Shown here: positions 36,171 to 45,288 of the stretch, one piece after another
How positions within the stretch are numbered: position 1 is the stretch's first letter
Layout of the letters: each line of letters starts with the position of its first letter
Assembly: GCF_014204325.1 (NCBI RefSeq)
Contig: NZ_JACHKT010000005.1
Location: forward strand, 124,001 to 188,000
Length of the DNA stretch: 64,000 nucleotides
Source: Arcicella rosea
GTDB taxonomy: Bacteria > Bacteroidota > Bacteroidia > Cytophagales > Spirosomataceae
Reading direction: 5' to 3'
Notes under the pieces: generated by a model
Databases searched by the model: none
What the model saw: only the letters and a program-made list of their open reading frames with translations
Told to the model about the DNA's origin: nothing
Made by a program: the position numbers and the translations under genes

Positions 36171-36270
36171 TAAAATAAACGACTTTGTTGTGTGGGTTAA
36201 AGTGTTATATGTCAGCGTTTTAAATTGTAGTAGCAGCAACTCAAAATTCATTACTGACAATTCACAACTC
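36171..36270 (+). repeat. Homologous spacer block A (upstream of the pectinase gene)
   Basis: About 100 bp that align along their whole length with 45289-45387, upstream of fbp. Shared blocks include TAAACGAC, the GGG..TAAAGTGTT segment, and a 32-nt stretch (36239-36270) that matches 45356-45387 at about 27 positions. A weaker version of its right end (GTTCACAATTCATAACTCTTA) precedes exuT near 47213. Confidence 0.75.
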
Positions 36271-36293
36271 ATACTTAACAATCTCTATTAACA

Positions 36294-38630
36294 ATGAAAA
36301 AAATATTAGGTATCATATTTTGTGTTATCCTGATGGCTTTCAAAAGCACTGATGATAAAGTAACAGTATTTCTTATTGGAGATTCAACCTGTGCTAATAA
36401 AGCTTCAGCCGATAGTCCTGAAACGGGTTGGGGAATGATTTTTCCTAATTATTTTACCAATGAAATACAAGTACAAAATCATGCTGTAAATGGAAGGAGT
36501 ACTAAGAGTTTTATCACTGAAAAACGTTGGGAGGCTGTAACTCAACAATTAAAAAAAGGAGATTGGGTTTTGATTCAGTTTGGACATAATGACCAAAAAA
36601 TTAACGATAGTACTCGTTATGCTGCTCCGCAAACTACTTATAGAAATAACCTGATCAAATTTATCAATGAAACTAGGGCTAAAGGGGCAAATCCTGTTTT
36701 GATTACGCCCGTAATGCGTAGAAAGTTTGAGAGTAATGGACAGTTCGTCGATCAGCATGGAGAGTATCCTGCTGTGGTAAAAGCTGTAGCAAAAGAATTT
36801 GGAGTAGCCTTGATTGACCTTCATGCTAAAAGTAAAGCAGTGATTGAACAACATGGCGTAGAAGATTCAAAGAAATTATTCATGCACTATATTGGTGGTG
36901 TTTTCGGTAAATTTCCAAAAGGTGTTTCTGACGATACTCATTTTTCGAAATATGGTGCTTCGGTTATGGCTAGTTTAGTAGCCGAAGGAATCGTAGAAGC
37001 AAATGTTAGCTTGAAGAGTTTTTTAAAGAAATCAGAGTTTCATGAAAAGTACGAATTTGAATTGCCGAAGTATTATACACCATTCTTCAAAAAAGATACG
37101 TTTAATATCATCCGTTATGGCGCTAAATCAAATGGAATTACTTTAAATACCAAAGCAATTAATCATGCCATCACTATTTGTGCGGAGTCGGGTGGAGGGA
37201 CTGTTTTTATTCCAAGTGGCTTGTGGTTGACAGGGCCAATAGTATTGAAATCAAATGTAAATTTACATGTTTCCAAAGGAGCAATCTTACAATTCAGTAG
37301 AAATATTGATGATTACCCAATCATAGCAACTACTTGGGAAGGCGAAGAAGCTTTTCGTTGCCAAGCACCGATTTCTGGCGTTGGTTTGATTGATATTGGT
37401 TTGACTGGCGAAGGCGTAATTGATGGTGGTGGAGATGTATGGAGAGCCATCAAAAAAGTTAAACAAACGGATGCTCAATGGAAAAAACTCATAAAATCTG
37501 GCGGGGTTTTAGATGAAGAGCAAAATACTTGGTATCCAAACGAGCAATCAAAAAAAGGTGCTAAAATGACGGATGGAAGTAAGCTCATCAACGGAAAAAT
37601 GGCAAAAGATTATGAAGATGTTAAAGGTTTTTTGCGTCCAAATATGCTGAGTCTTACTTCTTGCAAGTTTATTTTATTAGAAGGAATTCATTTCCAAAAT
37701 TCACCCGCTTGGACAATCCATCCATTACTTTGCGACCACATCACGATGAGAAATGTAGATGTGAAAAACTATTGGTACGCTCAAAATAGCGATGGTGTTG
37801 ATTTAGAATCTTGTAGAAATGGTATCATGGAAAATTGTACTTTCGATACTGGAGACGATGGCATAACGATTAAATCGGGAAGAGATGAACAAGGTAGAAA
37901 AAGAGGCGTACCAACTGAAAATTTTATCATCAAAGATTGTAAAGTATATCATGCACACGGTGGTTTTGTCATTGGTTCGGAGATGTCTGGCGGAGTGAGA
38001 AATATGTATGTTTCTAATTGTTCTTTTTTAGGAACTGATGTAGGTTTACGTTTTAAAACGGCAAGAGGAAGAGGTGGAATCGTAGAAAAAATCTACGTTA
38101 ATAATATTCAAATGACAGAAATTACTGGCGAAGCAGTATTGTTTGATATGTATTATGCTGGAAAAGACCCCGTTGCTATCAATGGTGAATCGGATGAATT
38201 GCCAGAAATGCAAGCACAGCCTTTATCCGAAGCAACGCCTCAATTCAGAGATTTTCATGTAAGTAATATCAATTGTTTGGGAGCAGAAACGGGTATCAAA
38301 GTAAGAGGTTTGCCTGAGATGAGTGTTAAAAATATCTCTATTGAAAATGCTGTTTTGCAAGCGAATGCTGGTTTACTTTGTATTGAGGCTGAAAATATTT
38401 CACTAAAAAACGTTACGTTTATTACAAAAGATAAAACGACCATGCAGGTACAGAACAGTAAAAACATTAGTCTTGACGATATTCGTTATGAAAATGCTGA
38501 TGTATTATTGAAAATTACTGGAGAGCGTTCACAAAGCATTAAATTATTGAATACTAATACTTCAAAAGCGAAGAAGGAAGTAGAGTTCGGTAAAAAAGTA
38601 TCCAAAAACATATATAGCAATCAAAAATAA
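36294..38630 (+). CDS. Two-domain pectinase: GDSL acetylesterase (CE12-like) + GH28 polygalacturonase
   Basis: 778 aa with an N-terminal hydrophobic export signal (ILGIIFCVILMAF). Residues 24-245 are an SGNH/GDSL esterase like rhamnogalacturonan acetylesterase: GDSTCANK, NHAVNGRSTKSF, FGHNDQK and DDTHFSKYG. From about residue 270 a GH28 right-handed beta-helix carries the catalytic motifs NSDGVD, GDDG, a HGG-type motif (AHGGFVIGSE) and RFKTARGRGG. One protein could remove acetyl groups and cut the galacturonan backbone in the periplasm or outside. kdgF starts 1 bp after its stop codon. Confidence 0.93.
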   Translation: MKKILGIIFCVILMAFKSTDDKVTVFLIGDSTCANKASADSPETGWGMIFPNYFTNEIQVQNHAVNGRSTKSFITEKRWEAVTQQLKKGDWVLIQFGHNDQKINDSTRYAAPQTTYRNNLIKFINETRAKGANPVLITPVMRRKFESNGQFVDQHGEYPAVVKAVAKEFGVALIDLHAKSKAVIEQHGVEDSKKLFMHYIGGVFGKFPKGVSDDTHFSKYGASVMASLVAEGIVEANVSLKSFLKKSEFHEKYEFELPKYYTPFFKKDTFNIIRYGAKSNGITLNTKAINHAITICAESGGGTVFIPSGLWLTGPIVLKSNVNLHVSKGAILQFSRNIDDYPIIATTWEGEEAFRCQAPISGVGLIDIGLTGEGVIDGGGDVWRAIKKVKQTDAQWKKLIKSGGVLDEEQNTWYPNEQSKKGAKMTDGSKLINGKMAKDYEDVKGFLRPNMLSLTSCKFILLEGIHFQNSPAWTIHPLLCDHITMRNVDVKNYWYAQNSDGVDLESCRNGIMENCTFDTGDDGITIKSGRDEQGRKRGVPTENFIIKDCKVYHAHGGFVIGSEMSGGVRNMYVSNCSFLGTDVGLRFKTARGRGGIVEKIYVNNIQMTEITGEAVLFDMYYAGKDPVAINGESDELPEMQAQPLSEATPQFRDFHVSNINCLGAETGIKVRGLPEMSVKNISIENAVLQANAGLLCIEAENISLKNVTFITKDKTTMQVQNSKNISLDDIRYENADVLLKITGERSQSIKLLNTNTSKAKKEVEFGKKVSKNIYSNQK

Positions 38631-38631
38631 T

Positions 38632-38973
38632 ATGTTGTCAGTAAAAGAATTAACCTTAGTGACTGATGAACAGGTAGCTTGGGAGGAACTCGGAGGAGGC
38701 ATTAAAAGAAAAGTAATGTCTTATAACGATGACATTATGCTAGTGAAAGTAGCTTTTGAAAAAGGTGGTGTCGGAGCGATTCATTCTCATCCACATTTGC
38801 AAATAAGTTATGTTTCTGCGGGTACTTTTGAAATCACGATTGGCGACGATAAAAAAGTACTGAAAGAAGGAGATGTTTACTTCGTTCCATCTGAAGTATT
38901 GCACGGAGCTATTTGCTTAGAAGCTGGAGAATTAATAGATGTATTTTCGCCGATGCGAGCAGACTTTGTTTGA
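38632..38973 (+). CDS. kdgF: KdgF-type cupin, unsaturated galacturonate processing
   Basis: 113 aa single-domain cupin. Metal ligands lie in IHSHPHLQISYV and VLHGAICLEAGE, and the C-terminus DVFSPMRADF is characteristic of KdgF. The enzyme linearises 4,5-unsaturated galacturonate to DKI, the substrate of KduI. It is translationally close to the pectinase gene (1 bp gap). GH28 enzymes release saturated products, so KdgF implies that lyase products also reach this pathway, though no pectate lyase is in the window. Confidence 0.88.
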   Translation: MLSVKELTLVTDEQVAWEELGGGIKRKVMSYNDDIMLVKVAFEKGGVGAIHSHPHLQISYVSAGTFEITIGDDKKVLKEGDVYFVPSEVLHGAICLEAGELIDVFSPMRADFV

Positions 38974-39215
38974 TAGTTAGTGATTTAGTGAGTTGTGATT
39001 TAGTGATTTTAGATAGTTAGTAATTTAGTGAATGGTGATTTAGTGATTGTTTTTCAAACGCTACAAATCTCTTTATTCTTAAACCCTTTAGTCTAATGTC
39101 TTTTAGTCCTAAAGTCTAAACATCCTAAAGTCAAAAGAACAAAAGTCCTGGGCCTAATGTCTTTTAGTCTAAAATCCTTTAGTCTTAAAGTCTAAAAATC
39201 TTAAAGTCTAAAAAA
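38971..39215. repeat. Word array: 40-bp tandem duplication plus TTTAGTC words
   Basis: Starting at the kdgF stop codon, 38972-39011 and 39012-39051 are two 40-bp copies with about 34 matches. Each contains GATAGTTAGT and GTGATTTAGTGA-like words. From 39085 to 39215 the sequence is built of TTTAGTC and TAAAGTC words, with an exact 16-nt direct repeat CTAATGTCTTTTAGTC at 39093 and 39154. This fills most of the 336 bp gap before uxaB; I see no gene in it. Confidence 0.9.
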
Positions 39216-39245
39216 AAAGAATCAAGCATTATTAATATAAATCAA

Positions 39246-39278
39246 TAGTTGGGTTGTCGATATTTCGCAATCCAACTA
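39246..39278 (+). promoter_or_regulatory. 11-bp hairpin/operator-like repeat upstream of uxaB
   Basis: TAGTTGGGTTG (39246-39256) pairs with CAATCCAACTA (39268-39278) with one G-U pair, ending 31 bp before the uxaB ATG. It could be an mRNA leader hairpin or a DNA operator. Confidence 0.55.
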
Positions 39279-39309
39279 CAGTATCCTCTATTAAAGATTT
39301 TCAATCATC

Positions 39310-40836
39310 ATGAATACTTCTCAAAATCATAAAAATCTCAGTAAAAGCAACGCTGCTCTTCCTGAATCTTTGCTCAATTTACCTGAAAAGGTATTACAAT
39401 TTGGAACGGGCGTGTTGCTAAGAGGCTTGCCAGATTACTTTATTAATAAAGCCAATCAGCAAGGTATTTTTAATGGTAGAATCGTCGTGGTGAAATCAAC
39501 TGACGGAGGCGATGCCGAAGCTTTTGAGCGTCAAGATAACCTTTATACCATTTGTGAAAGAGGTATTCAACAAGGAGTTGTATTCGAGAAAAATACTGTT
39601 TCATCGGCTATCAGCAGAGTATTATCGGCTAAAACAGAATGGGATGCGATTTTAGAATGTGCTAAAAATCCTGATTTACAAATTATTACTTCAAATACTA
39701 CCGAAGTAGGAATTCAATTGGTGCAGGATGACATCAAGCAAAGTCCGCCAATTTCATTTCCAGGTAAAGTTTTGGCATTTCTTCATGCTAGATTCAAAGC
39801 CTTTGAAGGAAGTAAAGAACATGGAATGGTGATTGTACCTACCGAATTAATTCCTGATAATGGAAAGAAATTAGAAGGCATTATTTTTGAATTGGCACAC
39901 AGAAACGCACTAGAATCAGAATTTATTGATTGGTTAGAATCTTCAGTAACTTTCTGTAATTCATTAGTTGATAGAATTGTTCCGGGTAAACCAAGTGCTG
40001 AAGTAAAAGCCAAAATTGAAGCCGAATTAGGTTATCAAGATGATTTATTGATTGTTTCAGAAGTATATCGCTTATGGGCAATTGAAGGCAATCAGAAAGT
40101 AAAAAATGTATTATCCTTTCATCAAGCCGACGAAGGAGTAATTATTGAACCCAACATTGATTTATACCGTGAATTAAAATTACGTTTACTCAACGGTACG
40201 CATACTTTGAGTTGCGGTTTAGCCTTTTTAGCGGGTTTCAAAACGGTGAAAGAAGCCATGCAACATGAAATAATGTCAGCTTTTATCAGTAATTTAATGT
40301 TGGCTGAAATTGGTTTAGGCATTCCTTACAAAGTAGATGATAAAGTAGCACAAAGATTTGGAATGCAAGTATTAGACCGTTTCCGTAACCCAAATCTTGA
40401 CCATCAATGGCTAAGTATTACGGTACAATACACGTCTAAAATGCGTATGAGAAATATTCCTACGCTTTTGCAATATCATAAAATTTATCAATGCGTACCT
40501 GAATACATTGCTTTTGGATTTGCAGCATATTTGTTGTTTATGAAAGCTGTTAAAGAAGAAAATGGTAAATATTATGGAATTTACGCTGATGAATATTATC
40601 AGATTCAAGACGATAAAGCTGAGTATTTCTACTCTAAATGGACTAATTTATCTAGTGAAGAATTAGTAACATCGGTTTTGAGTGATAAAAATCTTTGGGA
40701 AACAGATTTGACAAATATTACTGGTTTTACAGAAAGCGTAACAACGTTTTTAAATCTTATGATTGAAAAAACTGTGAAGGCTTCTTTAAAATCATACCTT
40801 AATAAAGGTGAATTGGTTGAGTATAGTAGAGCATAG
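39310..40836 (+). CDS. uxaB: Tagaturonate reductase (altronate oxidoreductase)
   Basis: 508 aa polyol-specific long-chain dehydrogenase. An N-terminal Rossmann region (KVLQFGTGVLLRGLPDYFI) is followed by the family segments IVSEVYRLWAIEG and LRLLNGTHTLSCGLAFLAG, which carry the catalytic Lys/Asn/His region. It reduces D-tagaturonate to D-altronate with NADH, between UxaC and UxaA, whose genes follow on the same strand. Length matches UxaB-like family members. Confidence 0.93.
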   Translation: MNTSQNHKNLSKSNAALPESLLNLPEKVLQFGTGVLLRGLPDYFINKANQQGIFNGRIVVVKSTDGGDAEAFERQDNLYTICERGIQQGVVFEKNTVSSAISRVLSAKTEWDAILECAKNPDLQIITSNTTEVGIQLVQDDIKQSPPISFPGKVLAFLHARFKAFEGSKEHGMVIVPTELIPDNGKKLEGIIFELAHRNALESEFIDWLESSVTFCNSLVDRIVPGKPSAEVKAKIEAELGYQDDLLIVSEVYRLWAIEGNQKVKNVLSFHQADEGVIIEPNIDLYRELKLRLLNGTHTLSCGLAFLAGFKTVKEAMQHEIMSAFISNLMLAEIGLGIPYKVDDKVAQRFGMQVLDRFRNPNLDHQWLSITVQYTSKMRMRNIPTLLQYHKIYQCVPEYIAFGFAAYLLFMKAVKEENGKYYGIYADEYYQIQDDKAEYFYSKWTNLSSEELVTSVLSDKNLWETDLTNITGFTESVTTFLNLMIEKTVKASLKSYLNKGELVEYSRA

Positions 40837-40907
40837 TCTTACTTTTAAGTTTAGTTATGCTGTGAACTCAAAGAATTATAATTTTAACCAATCATCAAAT
40901 ATTCATC

Positions 40908-42563
40908 GTGAAAAGAAACGTTTTAAAAATTCATCCGAACGACAACGTGATTGTCGCTTTAGCAGATTTATCGAAAGGTCAGACTGTGGAATTGGATGGT
41001 CAGACTTATACACTGACAGAAGATATTGCTGCTAAACATAAATTTGCTATGCAAGATTTTGAAGTAGGAGCAGAGATTAGAATGTACAATGTATTAGTTG
41101 GAAAAGCTCAGTCATTTATCAATAAAGGTGGAAGTATCAATATTTTCAATGTGAAACATGCTGTAGATTCTTTTGAATTACGTGAGAATCATGCCGCTTG
41201 GGAAGCTCCATCTTCAGCAGCAAAGTTTGAAGGTAGAACATTTAACGGGTATCATCGTGCTAATGGAAGCGTTGGAACAGCTAATTATTGGTTAGTGATT
41301 CCATTGGTATTTTGTGAAAACCGTAACATCGAAGTACTTCGTGAAGCTTTGGTTGATGATTTAGGGTATGCACGTAAACACGAATATCAAAGTCAAACCC
41401 ATGATTTGATTTCATTATATAAAGCTGGTAAAACTGTTGAAGAAATTTTACAAGCAGATTTACAAAGTCAAGGAGAGAAAGATGCCAAACAAAAGCTTTT
41501 CCCAAATGTTGATGGCGTAAAATTCTTATTACATGATGGCGGTTGTGGCGGTACTCGTCAGGATGCTCAAGCTCTTTGTGGATTGTTGGCAGGTTATATT
41601 ACTCATCCAAACTGTGCAGGTGCTACAGTATTGAGCTTAGGTTGCCAGAATGCACAAGCGAGTATTTTACAAGAAGAAATTGCTAAACGTGATGCTGACT
41701 TCAAGAAACCGTTATATATTTTAGAACAACAAAATATTGGAACTGAGTCTGAATTGATGTCTTTGGCATTGAAACAAACTTTTGTTGGATTGATTGAAGC
41801 CAACCAAAATACACGTAAACCAGCACCATTAAGTAAATTATGTATTGGTTTAGAGTGCGGAGGTTCTGATGGTTTCTCTGGTATTTCAGCAAATCCAGCC
41901 ATTGGTTATACTTCAGATTTATTAATTGGTTTGGGTGGTTCAGTGATTTTAGCTGAATTCCCAGAATTATGTGGTGTTGAGCAAGAATTAACAGACCGTT
42001 GTTTAGACCCAGAAGATGCTAAATTGTTCAGTCATTTGGTAAATACTTATAACGACCGTGCAAAGGCTGTAGGTTCGGGTTTTGATATGAATCCTTCACC
42101 GGGAAATATCAAAGATGGGTTGATAACAGATGCTATAAAATCGGCTGGTGCAGCTAAAAAAGGAGGAACTTCGCCAGTTACTTCTGTTTTAGATTATCCA
42201 GAACCAGTAAAAAAAGCAGGATTGACTCTTTTATGTACACCAGGCAACGACGTGGAATCAACAACGGCTGAAGTAGCGTCGGGGGCAAACCTTGTTTTAT
42301 TCACCACTGGTTTAGGTACTCCAACAGGAAATCCTATAGCACCAGTAGTGAAAATTGCAACGAATACAAAACTGTTCGAAAAGATGTCAGACATTATCGA
42401 CATCAACACTGGAACTATTATTGAAGGCGAAGAAACGATTGAGGAAGCAGGAGAACGTATTTTAGAATACGCAATAAAAGTAGCTAGTGGTGAAATAGAA
42501 ATTTGTGCCGTTAGAAATGGACAAGATGATTTTATTCCTTGGAAACGAGGAGTATCTTTATAG
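40908..42563 (+). CDS. uxaA: Altronate dehydratase
   Basis: 551 aa starting at GTG 40908. An N-terminal SAF-type domain (about 1-100) is joined to the large UxaA dehydratase domain: FNGYHRANGSVGTANYWLV, HDGGCGGT, SLGCQNAQ, GLECGGSDGFSG and the C-terminal GTPTGNPIAPVVKI. The iron-dependent enzyme turns D-altronate into KDG. It is somewhat longer than the E. coli enzyme, as usual for this phylum. A long hairpin follows its stop codon. Confidence 0.95.
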   Translation: MKRNVLKIHPNDNVIVALADLSKGQTVELDGQTYTLTEDIAAKHKFAMQDFEVGAEIRMYNVLVGKAQSFINKGGSINIFNVKHAVDSFELRENHAAWEAPSSAAKFEGRTFNGYHRANGSVGTANYWLVIPLVFCENRNIEVLREALVDDLGYARKHEYQSQTHDLISLYKAGKTVEEILQADLQSQGEKDAKQKLFPNVDGVKFLLHDGGCGGTRQDAQALCGLLAGYITHPNCAGATVLSLGCQNAQASILQEEIAKRDADFKKPLYILEQQNIGTESELMSLALKQTFVGLIEANQNTRKPAPLSKLCIGLECGGSDGFSGISANPAIGYTSDLLIGLGGSVILAEFPELCGVEQELTDRCLDPEDAKLFSHLVNTYNDRAKAVGSGFDMNPSPGNIKDGLITDAIKSAGAAKKGGTSPVTSVLDYPEPVKKAGLTLLCTPGNDVESTTAEVASGANLVLFTTGLGTPTGNPIAPVVKIATNTKLFEKMSDIIDINTGTIIEGEETIEEAGERILEYAIKVASGEIEICAVRNGQDDFIPWKRGVSL

Positions 42564-42571
42564 GATTGAAA

Positions 42572-42647
42572 ATTGAGTATCGAGGATTGATTTTCAATTT
42601 TAACATTCAAAATCAATCCTCGTTTATTTAATTTCTCAATACTCAAT
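42572..42647 (+). repeat. Nested inverted repeat between uxaA and uxaC
   Basis: Inner arms CGAGGATTGATTTTCAAT (42581-42598) and ATTCAAAATCAATCCTCG (42605-42622) pair over 18 bp with one mismatch around a 6-nt loop. Directly outside the left inner arm, ATTGAGTAT (42572-42580) pairs perfectly with ATACTCAAT (42639-42647). There is no T-run. The structure begins right at the TAG stop and could separate uxaA from uxaC in expression. Confidence 0.85.
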
Positions 42648-42663
42648 CAAAATTTTAACAGAA

Positions 42664-44073
42664 ATGCTGTACACGAAGACATTCTTAGACGAAGATTTCC
42701 TTTTACAAACTGCAACTGCTAGTAAACTGTATCATGAGTTTGCTAAAGAGATGCCAATTATTGATTACCATAACCATTTGCCACCAGACCAAATTGCTCA
42801 GAACAAAAGTTTTGAAAATTTATCTCAAATCTGGTTGTATGGCGACCACTACAAATGGCGTGCAATGCGTGCGAATGGTATCAATGAAAGCTATTGTACG
42901 GGCGATAAATCTGATTATGAGAAGTTTGAAAAATGGGCTGAGACGGTTCCATATACGATGAGAAATCCATTGTATCACTGGACTCACCTTGAATTACAGC
43001 GTTATTTTGATGTACATGAAATTTTAAATCCATCGTCAGCTCGTAAAATTTATGATGAGTGTTCTGAAAAATTACAATCGTCAGAATATGCCGTGAGAGG
43101 TTTATTAAGTAAAATGAATGTAAAAGTAGCCTGTACTACAGACGACCCTTTAGATTCATTAGAATATCACCAAGCGATTAAAGAAGATGGGACTTTGGAT
43201 ACTAAAGTGTTACCAACGTTTCGTCCAGATAGATTTATTTTAATTGATAATCCTAATTATGCTTCATTCATCGAAAAATTAGGCGTACTTGTCAATACTG
43301 AAATCAGTAGTTTTGAAGCTTTAGTTTCAGCTTTGAAAACTCGTGCTGAATTCTTTGCTTCAATGGGAGGAAGACTAGCTGACCACGGTTTAGAGCAAAT
43401 TTATGCAGCAGATTTCACCGAAGAAGATGCTAATAAAGTATTGAAGAAGAAAATTGTAGGCGAATCTATCAGTGCAGAGGAATCTCTTTTATTCAAATCG
43501 GCAATTTTACATCAGTTAGGTGTCATTTATCATGGACTTGGATGGACTCAGCAGTTCCACTTAGGAGCGTTGAGAAATAATAATACTCGTGCTATGCGCT
43601 TATTAGGTCCAGATACTGGTTGGGATTCAATCGGAGATTTTTCTCAGGCAGCTTCTTTATCTAAATTTTTAGGTCGTTTAGATGAATATGACCAATTGGC
43701 ACAAACAATTATTTATAACCTTAACCCACGTGACAACGAGTTAATGGCAACCATGATTGGAAATTTTAATGATGGTTCTGTAGCTGGTAAAATTCAGTTT
43801 GGTTCTGGTTGGTGGTTTTTAGACCAAAAAGATGGCATGGAAAGACAGATGAACGCTTTGTCGAACATGGGATTATTGAGTCGCTTTGTGGGTATGTTAA
43901 CAGATTCACGTAGTTTCTTATCGTTTCCACGCCATGAATATTTCCGTAGAATTCTTTGTAATTTATTAGGAAACGAAATCGAAAATGGTGAATTACCAAA
44001 CGATATTGAATGGATCGGCAAAATGGTTCAGAATATCTGTTATAATAATGCAAAGGAGTATTTTAAATTTTAA
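42664..44073 (+). CDS. uxaC: Uronate (glucuronate/galacturonate) isomerase
   Basis: 469 aa, family length. TIM-barrel amidohydrolase-like signature YHNHLPPDQIA near residue 37, then TTDDPLDSLEYH, HLGALRNNN and FPRHEYFRRILCNLLG. It isomerises galacturonate to tagaturonate and glucuronate to fructuronate, the entry step of the pathway completed by UxaB and UxaA next door. Confidence 0.96.
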   Translation: MLYTKTFLDEDFLLQTATASKLYHEFAKEMPIIDYHNHLPPDQIAQNKSFENLSQIWLYGDHYKWRAMRANGINESYCTGDKSDYEKFEKWAETVPYTMRNPLYHWTHLELQRYFDVHEILNPSSARKIYDECSEKLQSSEYAVRGLLSKMNVKVACTTDDPLDSLEYHQAIKEDGTLDTKVLPTFRPDRFILIDNPNYASFIEKLGVLVNTEISSFEALVSALKTRAEFFASMGGRLADHGLEQIYAADFTEEDANKVLKKKIVGESISAEESLLFKSAILHQLGVIYHGLGWTQQFHLGALRNNNTRAMRLLGPDTGWDSIGDFSQAASLSKFLGRLDEYDQLAQTIIYNLNPRDNELMATMIGNFNDGSVAGKIQFGSGWWFLDQKDGMERQMNALSNMGLLSRFVGMLTDSRSFLSFPRHEYFRRILCNLLGNEIENGELPNDIEWIGKMVQNICYNNAKEYFKF

Positions 44074-44094
44074 ATAGGAAATCAGCATTCGGCA

Positions 44095-44141
44095 GTCAGC
44101 TATCAGCCATTATGTAAATAATAATAAGTTTGATAGCTGAC
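44095..44141. repeat. Perfect 11-bp inverted repeat between uxaC and kdgK
   Basis: GTCAGCTATCA (44095-44105) and TGATAGCTGAC (44131-44141) are exact reverse complements, 25 nt apart. Around them lie related words (CGGCAGTCAGC, GACCGATAACCGATAGCC, GCTTACAGCCTAAAGCT), some shared with the 21.9, 33.1, 52.8 and 57.0 kb spacers. Confidence 0.8.
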
Positions 44142-44198
44142 GACCGATAACCGATAGCCAACGACTGTAAAGCTTACAGCCTAAAGCTCAAAAATAGA

Positions 44199-45227
44199 AT
44201 GAATAAAGTTTGTTGTTTCGGAGAATTATTATTGCGCCTTTCACCAAAAGCTAATGGCGTTTGGATAAAAGAAACCTCAATGCCAGTTTTTGTAGGCGGA
44301 GCAGAATTGAACGTGGCTACGGCTTTAGCCAATTGGGGAATCAATGCGAGTTATTTTACGGCATTACCTGAAAATTCTTTAGCGAACGATATTAAAAATT
44401 ATATAGCTGATAAAGGTATTGATACTTCGGTTATTCATACTTCTGGTGAAAGAATTGGAACATATTATCTTCCACAAGGAGCTGATTTGAAAAATGCAGG
44501 CGTGATTTATGACAGAGCTTACTCTTCATTTGCCTCTTTGAAAGTTGGACAAATTGATTGGAAAACAGTTTTGAAAGATGTTTCTTGGTTTCATTTCAGT
44601 GCTATCAGTCCCGCTTTAAATCAAGATGCGGCTGATGTTTGTTTGGAAGTCTTGAAAGTAGCCTCAGCAATGAATATTACCATTTCTGTAGATTTGAATT
44701 ACCGTTCAAAACTATGGAAATACGGTAAAAAGCCAACAGAAATTATGCCCGAATTAGCACAGTATTGTGATGTAATTATGGGTAATCTTTGGGCAGCCAA
44801 TACTTTATTAGGAATAGAAATCGACCCATTATTATTGACAAGTTTGGAAAAACAGGATGCTTATGATTATCCAGCACATGGAAAAGCAACTTCCGAAGCC
44901 ATTCAAAAGACATTTCCGAAATGTAAGTTTGTAGCCAATACTTATAGATTTGATTACAACAAAACGGGCATTGAATATTATACTACTCTTTTTACAGAAG
45001 GAAATCAATATCAATCACCAGTATTTTTTGCTGATTCTGTAGTTGATAAAATTGGAAGTGGAGATTGTTTTATGGGAGGCTTAATTTATGGTTTATCACA
45101 AAAACAAGAAGCTCAAGAAGTAATCAATTTTGCCGCTGCCGCTGCTTATGGAAAGCTTCAAGAGTATGGCGATGCTACTCAACAAAAAGTAGAAGCAGTA
45201 AAATTAATTCTTGAAAATTACCTTTAA
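44199..45227 (+). CDS. kdgK: 2-keto-3-deoxygluconate kinase (PfkB family)
   Basis: 342 aa ribokinase-type sugar kinase. The N-terminus CFGELLLRLSPKANG and GGAELNVATALANWG form the substrate-binding start. The C-terminal KIGSGDCFMGGLIYGL holds the catalytic Asp and anion hole. It phosphorylates KDG to KDPG with ATP, where the saturated and unsaturated uronate branches meet. The product goes to the aldolase encoded at 46461-47135. Confidence 0.9.
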   Translation: MNKVCCFGELLLRLSPKANGVWIKETSMPVFVGGAELNVATALANWGINASYFTALPENSLANDIKNYIADKGIDTSVIHTSGERIGTYYLPQGADLKNAGVIYDRAYSSFASLKVGQIDWKTVLKDVSWFHFSAISPALNQDAADVCLEVLKVASAMNITISVDLNYRSKLWKYGKKPTEIMPELAQYCDVIMGNLWAANTLLGIEIDPLLLTSLEKQDAYDYPAHGKATSEAIQKTFPKCKFVANTYRFDYNKTGIEYYTTLFTEGNQYQSPVFFADSVVDKIGSGDCFMGGLIYGLSQKQEAQEVINFAAAAAYGKLQEYGDATQQKVEAVKLILENYL

Positions 45228-45288
45228 CCATTGGCGTTTACGAGTTGTATTTCAAAAAAAGCTCGTAAGCTTGATATACTTTTTATGT

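Noticed and set aside
40808-41035. + strand frame spanning the uxaB end and uxaA start
   Set aside because: It overlaps two confident genes in another frame, and its peptide is of low, basic composition.
41603-41902. 99-codon - strand frame opposite uxaA
   Set aside because: Antisense to conserved catalytic motifs of altronate dehydratase; no independent support.
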